Shown here: piece after piece, positions 56,415 to 64,000 of the stretch | Position numbering within the stretch: the first letter of the stretch is position 1 | How the letters are laid out: the number at the start of each line of letters is the position of its first letter | From: Caballeronia sordidicola | GTDB lineage: Bacteria; Pseudomonadota; Gammaproteobacteria; Burkholderiales; Burkholderiaceae | Direction of reading: 5' to 3' | Length of the DNA stretch: 64,000 nucleotides | Assembly: GCF_000729995.1 (NCBI RefSeq) | Contig: NZ_JNFG01000005.1 | Coordinates: 124,001-188,000, forward strand | The notes under the pieces: generated by a model | Told to the model about the DNA's origin: nothing | Seen by the model: only the letters and a program-made list of their open reading frames with translations | Databases searched by the model: none | Translations under genes and position numbers: made by a program

Positions 56415-57328
56415 TAATAACCTCTGCATTGTTGATATCTGTCGAAAGCGTTTTGCTTGCATAGTGCCGTGGCTCTTGCGCCCCCGATTGACGGCGCTAG
56501 TGCATTACAAAAATCAAGCTCGCTCTCGTACTCTGCGAAACAATCCGCTTCATGCGCCTCACTGACACCGCGCGCCGCTATTGACAATACATCATTGCCG
56601 GTAGCGCTCTCGCTGTATTCAAACGGCGCGGCATCGCCTAGCGGCGTGCTTCCTCCGCCAATCCCGGTCACATCGCCAAGGTCGCAAGCGTCGTTGTCAC
56701 CGGACGATGGCAGGATCGACGCAACATCAGAAACCACGCGTACAACCGACAATGCAAGCGCGCTTATCTTTTCACTGGCGGCGCGCGCGGCAATGTTTCG
56801 CGCTTGCGCTTCCGCCATCGTTTCAACGTGCCGGAACGGTTTCTGTAGTGCCCGAGATTCCCGTGCGATACGCTCATCGATCTCCTGGTTATACGCCTTC
56901 AGGTCATCTCGGTATGCTTTCGACCGGGCCGCGTAGCTGCTGGCGCGTTCGGCAATGTCCCGTTCATAAGCTTCATAGTCGAATTCGCGCGCCGGAACGA
57001 AACCGTCGTGGGCGATGTAAGCGGGTTCCGCTCGCACAATCACCACATCCCCGTTGCGCAGTTCCCGGCAAAGCGCGTCGATAATGTTCTTCGGGCTTTC
57101 ACCGTATGGGCTAGGCCGGTAAGACGGGAACGAATCGATAAGAAACTTTTGCACGCGCTCGACTAGCTCGGGCTGGCTCGCCCAATGCTCGATATTAGCG
57201 GCCTTGAACAGCGCTTTTCCGGCATCTAGCGCTTCCTGCTGTTTTTCCGTTCTCATGTTTCGCGCGTAGTCCCACTTTTTATAAAGCAGGAAGCGATAGC
57301 GGCCATACCGCATCAGTTCGGTTGTCAT
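56414..57328 (-). CDS. Putative polymorphic-toxin-like protein
   Basis: A 304-residue protein with no recognised catalytic domain. The N-terminal 100 residues end in LCRELRNGDVVIVRAEPAY, a type of motif often seen before toxin regions in type VI effectors. A long charged helical segment follows (about 110-200). The C-terminus is cysteine-patterned (CDLGD, DCFAEY, DFCNAL, LCKQN, QQCRGY). There is no signal peptide. The coupled small gene, its paralogue and a duplicated C-terminal remnant support a toxin-immunity arrangement. Activity and secretion route are unknown; no VgrG or PAAR gene is in view. Confidence 0.5.
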   Translation of the reverse strand: MTTELMRYGRYRFLLYKKWDYARNMRTEKQQEALDAGKALFKAANIEHWASQPELVERVQKFLIDSFPSYRPSPYGESPKNIIDALCRELRNGDVVIVRAEPAYIAHDGFVPAREFDYEAYERDIAERASSYAARSKAYRDDLKAYNQEIDERIARESRALQKPFRHVETMAEAQARNIAARAASEKISALALSVVRVVSDVASILPSSGDNDACDLGDVTGIGGGSTPLGDAAPFEYSESATGNDVLSIAARGVSEAHEADCFAEYESELDFCNALAPSIGGARATALCKQNAFDRYQQCRGY

Positions 57329-57540
57329 CTCAGTTATTTTGTAGTTGCAACGCCCCTGACGCTAACGCACTTTTCCGCGCGTCCATCTCAATAAACGGAC
57401 GGGCACGCGGGCGGTGACTCCTTTGGGGTTTGCATCAAGAAATACTGGAACGAGCACCTTGACCCCAACCCCACCCACCTCCCTCCCGCGTCACTGGTAT
57501 GCTGGCGGCCTCATCCCACCCAGAAAAGCACCAATTCAAG

Positions 57541-58821
57541 ATGGCAACGCAGGACAAAGCACTCGCTTTAAAGAAGATGAAATGGTTCGCCGCCGGCCTC
57601 CTGGTCGCGGCCGCCGCACTATTCCTGCTCGCCAAGAGCCAGCACGACGCCGGCGCCTGGGCGTGGGTCTCGGCCTTCGCCGAAGCCGCGATGGTCGGCG
57701 CGCTGGCCGACTGGTTCGCGGTCGTCGCGCTGTTCCGCCACCCGCTCGGACTCCCGATCCCCCACACGGCCATCCTGCCGGCGAACAAGGCGCGGGTCGC
57801 CGATAACCTCGCCGAATTCGTCCGCGACAAATTCCTGGGCACCGACGCGCTGGTCGCCCGCGTGAACGCCTTCGATCCTGCCGGCCGCCTCGCGATCTGG
57901 CTGGCCGAACCGGTGAACGCGGCGCTGCTGGGCGCAAAAGCCGTCGCGGCAGCGGGCCAGATGCTCGAATTCGTCGACGATGAACGCGTCAAAACGATGC
58001 TCCACGAAGCCCTGCGCCGCCGCGCCGAACAGTTTGACCTGGCGGGCGCGGTAGGCGGATTGCTGTCGACGCTGACGGCGGATCGGCGCCATCAAATGCT
58101 GCTCGACGAGGGCCTGCGAGAACTCGCGCAATGGCTCGATCGCGAGGAAGTGCAGGCCATCCTCGCGGCCAAGATCCTCGACGTTGCGGGCGAGGAATAT
58201 CCGAAGCTGATCGGCATGCTCGGTTTCGTAGGCCTGAGCGCCGAAGACCTCGGCAACAAGTTCGCTGGCGGCCTGGTGCGCGGCGCGAACAAGTGGCTGC
58301 ACGACATCAGCGAAAACCCGGAACACGAGCGCCGTCAGTCGTTCGACAGGACGGTGGAAGGATTCATCGAACGCCTGAAAACGGACCCGGCATTCCGCGC
58401 GCGCATCGACCAGCACAAGCGTGAATGGCTCGAACGCCCGGAATTGCGCACCTACGTGAACGGCCTGTGGGACGAATTCAAGGACTGGTTGCGCCGCGAT
58501 CTCGCGCAAGCGGATTCGACGCTGCACAAAAAGGTGACCGGCGCGTCGGCATCGTTCGCGGCGGCGCTGGGCAACGACCCGGCGTTGCGTGAATCGATCA
58601 ACGAGCACATGCGCGATGCGCTCAAGTCGCTTGCGCCGGACCTGCGCGACGGGATCGCCAAGCATATTGCCGCGACCGTGCGCAATTGGGACGACGCCAC
58701 GCTCGTGCGCGACGTGGAACTGAGCGTGGGCCGCGACTTGCAGTTCATTCGCGTGAACGGCACGCTGGTGGGCGGTGCGGTCGGCCTGATCATTCACGCA
58801 GTCTCCATGTTCATGGTTTAA
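57541..58821 (+). CDS. DUF445 (YjiN-like) membrane protein
   Basis: A 426-residue protein of the DUF445 family. Helices lie near the N-terminus (WFAAGLLVAAAALFLLA; AMVGALADWFAVVALFRHPLG) and at the C-terminus (LVGGAVGLIIHAVSMFMV), with a long helical soluble part between. ATG 57541 gives the standard start. The family is widespread and of unknown function. Divergent from the islet gene. Confidence 0.88.
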   Translation: MATQDKALALKKMKWFAAGLLVAAAALFLLAKSQHDAGAWAWVSAFAEAAMVGALADWFAVVALFRHPLGLPIPHTAILPANKARVADNLAEFVRDKFLGTDALVARVNAFDPAGRLAIWLAEPVNAALLGAKAVAAAGQMLEFVDDERVKTMLHEALRRRAEQFDLAGAVGGLLSTLTADRRHQMLLDEGLRELAQWLDREEVQAILAAKILDVAGEEYPKLIGMLGFVGLSAEDLGNKFAGGLVRGANKWLHDISENPEHERRQSFDRTVEGFIERLKTDPAFRARIDQHKREWLERPELRTYVNGLWDEFKDWLRRDLAQADSTLHKKVTGASASFAAALGNDPALRESINEHMRDALKSLAPDLRDGIAKHIAATVRNWDDATLVRDVELSVGRDLQFIRVNGTLVGGAVGLIIHAVSMFMV

Positions 58822-58880
58822 GCTGCGGAATAAGATCCTTGTAGCCGCGCTCAGCTAATTTCCTCCGGAAGAGACCGAAC

Positions 58881-59357
58881 ATGACGGACCCGAACGCCGC
58901 GTTGATCCAGCGTTTCTACGAAGCCTTTCAGCGCTCCGACGCTGAAGCCATGGCCGCGTGCTACGCGCCCGACGTGCAGTTCAGCGATCCGGTGTTCGGC
59001 GTGTTGCGAGGCCGCGAGGCCTCGGACATGTGGCGCATGCTGATTTCTCGCGCCACGGAATTCTCACTGACCTTCAGCGACATCCAGACCGTCGGCCAGA
59101 CGGCGACGGCGAAATGGGTCGCGACCTATCAGTTCACGCAGACCGGGCGCAAGGTGGTCAATCGTATCAACGCGCGCTTTGCGATCCGGGATGGCCTGAT
59201 TGTCGAACATCACGACAGCTTCGATCTCTGGACCTGGAGCCGCCAGGCACTTGGACTCAAGGGTGTGCTGCTCGGCTGGTCGTCGTTCGTACAGAACAAG
59301 ATCCGGGCGCAGGCGAGCAAGGGTCTTCGGGCATACCGGCAGCAACCCCAAAAATGA
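58881..59357 (+). CDS. NTF2/SnoaL-like protein
   Basis: A 158-residue protein of the nuclear-transport-factor-2 fold (LIQRFYEAFQRSDAEAMAACY, INARFAIRDGLIVEHHDSFDL). Ketosteroid-isomerase-like members are catalytically diverse, and no reaction can be assigned. Its stop overlaps the next start as ATGA, so it is co-translated with the debranching-type enzyme. Confidence 0.82.
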   Translation: MTDPNAALIQRFYEAFQRSDAEAMAACYAPDVQFSDPVFGVLRGREASDMWRMLISRATEFSLTFSDIQTVGQTATAKWVATYQFTQTGRKVVNRINARFAIRDGLIVEHHDSFDLWTWSRQALGLKGVLLGWSSFVQNKIRAQASKGLRAYRQQPQK

Positions 59358-61321
59358 CCCGCCTCGAATGTCCGGCCAGCGAAGGCTGTCTCAACGACGA
59401 ATGGCTTGAAGCCGATGCTTTTGGCGGCTTTGCATCGGGCACAGCCGGCACCGAACGGACCCGCAGATATCACGCGCTGCTTCTCACGGCCACGCAACCG
59501 CCGGCGGGGCGCATGGTGCTGGTGAACGGCGTGGAGGCCTGGCTGGAGGATGCCTCGGGACAGACGCGCATTCCACTGTCCATGCAGCGTTATGGCTCAG
59601 GTTCGGTCTGGCCGGACCCATCTGAAAGCCTGCTTTCCTTCGATACCGAGCCGTGGCCCACATGGCGCTTCCAGGTCGGCGACAACCATATCCTGACCGC
59701 CGAACTATTCGTCGCGAGGCAGAGCGCGCAGACGGTGCTGCGCTGGCGGCTCGACGGCGAGGCATTCACGCTGAAGGTTCGGCCATTGCTTTCCGGGCGC
59801 GATTATCACGCGCTGCACCACGAGAACCAGGCATTTAATTTCAATTACACGGCGACCGCTGACCAGGTCCGATGGCAAGCGTATGGCGACGTGCCGGCCG
59901 TGGTCGCGGCATCGAACGGATCGTATGTTCACGCGCCCGACTGGTATCGCAACTTCTGCTATACCGTGGAGCGCGACCGCGGCATGGATTGCAACGAAGA
60001 CCTCGCCACGCCCGGGGTCTTTTCGTTCGACTTATCGCTTGGCGAGGCGGTGCTCGTGTTGAGCGCAAACGAGGGCGCGAAGACGAACGCCGTCGATACC
60101 GCGAAGCAGCTCGCTGACATTGAACGGTCGCGCCGCGCAGCCTACCCGACGCCGCTGCATCGTTCCGCCGATGCCTACATCGTGGCGCGAAACGAGGGCA
60201 GCACGATCCTCGCCGGTTTCCCGTGGTTTACTGATTGGGGCCGCGACACCTTCATCGCGATGCGCGGCCTGCTGATCGCATCCGGCCGATACGACGACGC
60301 CGAATCGATCCTGCTCGAATGGGCCGGCACCCTCTCCGAAGGCATGCTGCCGAATCGTTTTCCGGACAGTGGCGCGCCGGAATACAACTCGGTGGATGCA
60401 TCGTTGTGGTTTGTGATTGCCGTGCACGACTTTCTCGCTACGGGCCACGCTCAAGCGGGAACATGCGACCGGTTGCAGCAAGCTGTTGATGGCATTCTCG
60501 ACGGCTACTCAAGCGGCACGCGCTTCAGGATCTCCGCGGACCCCGATGATGGTTTGCTCCGGGCCGGCGTTCCCGGCGTGCAACTGACGTGGATGGATGC
60601 GAAGGTGGGCGACTGGGTGGTGACGCCGCGCATCGGCAAGCCGGTGGAAGTGCAGGCGTTGTGGATCAACGCACTGCGCATAGCGGCTGCATGGAACCCA
60701 CGCTGGACGGAGCCGGCCGCGCGCGCCGCTCACTTTTTCCAGCAACGTTTCATCGATCCCGCCAGCGGTGCGCTCTACGACGTAGTCGATGCCGATCACG
60801 AGCCGGGCAAGCTCGACCGCTCCATCCGTCCAAACCAGCTTTTTGCCGTGGGCGGGCTGCCGTTCGCGGTGATCGACAATGGCGCGACGGCTCGCGCAGT
60901 CGTCGATCAATGCGAGCAGCTTTTGCTGACGCCGCTCGGGCTCAGGACCCTGTCACCGAATGACCCCGCCTACAAGGGCCATTACACCGGCGCCCCGCTG
61001 GAACGCGACGGTGCTTACCACCAGGGCACCGTCTGGCCGTGGCTGATAGGGCCGTTTGTGGATGCATGGCTGCGGGTTCATGGCGACGATCAGTCATCGA
61101 AAGCCGTGGCGCGCGAGCGCTTTCTCAGGCCGCTGCGCGGCCATCTGCACCATGCGGGCCTGGACCACATTTCCGAAGTCGCGGACGGCGACGCACCGCA
61201 TACGCCCGGCGGCACGCCATTCCAGGCGTGGTCGCTCGGCGAACTCATGCGCGTCGAACGTCTGCTCAATGCCAATTCCCCAGATCCTGCCGATCCTGCC
61301 GAGATACCGCAAACGCGCTAG
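59354..61321 (+). CDS. Amylo-alpha-1,6-glucosidase (GH133, glycogen debranching type)
   Basis: A 655-residue enzyme: an N-terminal GDE_N-type beta domain (DEWLEADAFGGFASGTAGTE, TRRYHALLL) and a C-terminal (alpha/alpha)6 catalytic domain (FPWFTDWGRDTFIAMRGLL, GMLPNRFPDSGAPEYNSVDA, YHQGTVWPWLIGPFVDAWL). It removes alpha-1,6 branches of glycogen-like glucans. Start ATG 59354 overlaps the previous stop. The following gene is another glucosidase, which suggests a glycogen or trehalose module continuing beyond the window. Confidence 0.9.
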   Translation: MTRLECPASEGCLNDEWLEADAFGGFASGTAGTERTRRYHALLLTATQPPAGRMVLVNGVEAWLEDASGQTRIPLSMQRYGSGSVWPDPSESLLSFDTEPWPTWRFQVGDNHILTAELFVARQSAQTVLRWRLDGEAFTLKVRPLLSGRDYHALHHENQAFNFNYTATADQVRWQAYGDVPAVVAASNGSYVHAPDWYRNFCYTVERDRGMDCNEDLATPGVFSFDLSLGEAVLVLSANEGAKTNAVDTAKQLADIERSRRAAYPTPLHRSADAYIVARNEGSTILAGFPWFTDWGRDTFIAMRGLLIASGRYDDAESILLEWAGTLSEGMLPNRFPDSGAPEYNSVDASLWFVIAVHDFLATGHAQAGTCDRLQQAVDGILDGYSSGTRFRISADPDDGLLRAGVPGVQLTWMDAKVGDWVVTPRIGKPVEVQALWINALRIAAAWNPRWTEPAARAAHFFQQRFIDPASGALYDVVDADHEPGKLDRSIRPNQLFAVGGLPFAVIDNGATARAVVDQCEQLLLTPLGLRTLSPNDPAYKGHYTGAPLERDGAYHQGTVWPWLIGPFVDAWLRVHGDDQSSKAVARERFLRPLRGHLHHAGLDHISEVADGDAPHTPGGTPFQAWSLGELMRVERLLNANSPDPADPAEIPQTR

Positions 61322-61362
61322 ATTATCGGTCTTTCCGTCACGCTTTTAGTCAAGGACGTCCC

Positions 61363-64000
<2,638 letters not shown>

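Overview
The window is high-GC DNA from a Burkholderia sensu lato bacterium; Caballeronia or Paraburkholderia fits best. The main pointers are general trimeric porins, a DUF4148 secreted peptide, a four-module UvrA, and a dense set of ABC and symporter uptake genes with LysR, IclR, GntR and AraC regulators. No rRNA, tRNA, CRISPR array, integrase or complete insertion sequence was seen. The window opens inside a metQ-like gene and closes inside a GH63-type glucosidase gene.

Layout. 1-2.7 kb: metQ-like 3' end, an NMT1-type substrate-binding protein and a quinone oxidoreductase. 2.8-6.3 kb: a citrate-type MFS symporter with a TctD/TctE-like two-component system. 6.4-13.6 kb: zwf, a GntP-family gluconate permease, a porin, a SelA/DgaE-like PLP enzyme, a divergent IclR regulator and a RidA protein; this looks like a sugar-acid or amino-sugar-acid catabolic locus. 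13.6-17.7 kb: methyltransferase, GFA protein, AraC regulator, acyltransferase. 17.8-27.2 kb: a nitrogen-scavenging cluster of allophanate hydrolase (atzF), a BMP-type ABC importer interleaved with biuret hydrolase (biuH) and a second isochorismatase-fold hydrolase, an AtzH-like protein and a GntR repressor. A sigma-54 promoter and a GntR-type palindrome lie directly before atzF. 27.2-36.9 kb: a second porin, a CocE/NonD hydrolase, a dipeptide-type ABC importer and a divergent LysR regulator.

37.1-44.4 kb holds the most unusual structure: three head-to-tail paralogous hybrid histidine kinases, each carrying traces of the same ancestral unit (response regulator facing kinase, preceded by a small membrane protein). 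Only one response regulator and one small membrane protein are intact. 44.6-46 kb: a DUF4148 peptide and a broken AraC gene. 46-54.3 kb: a SulP transporter fused to a degenerate CRP-like domain, and a 1944-residue double UvrA behind a canonical LexA box. 54.3-55.2 kb: cyanase and an ACT-domain protein. 55.2-57.4 kb: an islet of one 304-residue putative toxin and two small paralogous putative immunity genes, separated by a toxin C-terminus remnant and 94-bp direct repeats. 57.5-64 kb: DUF445, an NTF2-like protein, a GH133 debranching-type enzyme and a GH63-type glucosidase.

The leads most worth pursuing are the degenerating kinase triplication with its small membrane partner, the sigma-54/GntR-controlled biuret cluster, and the toxin-immunity islet.
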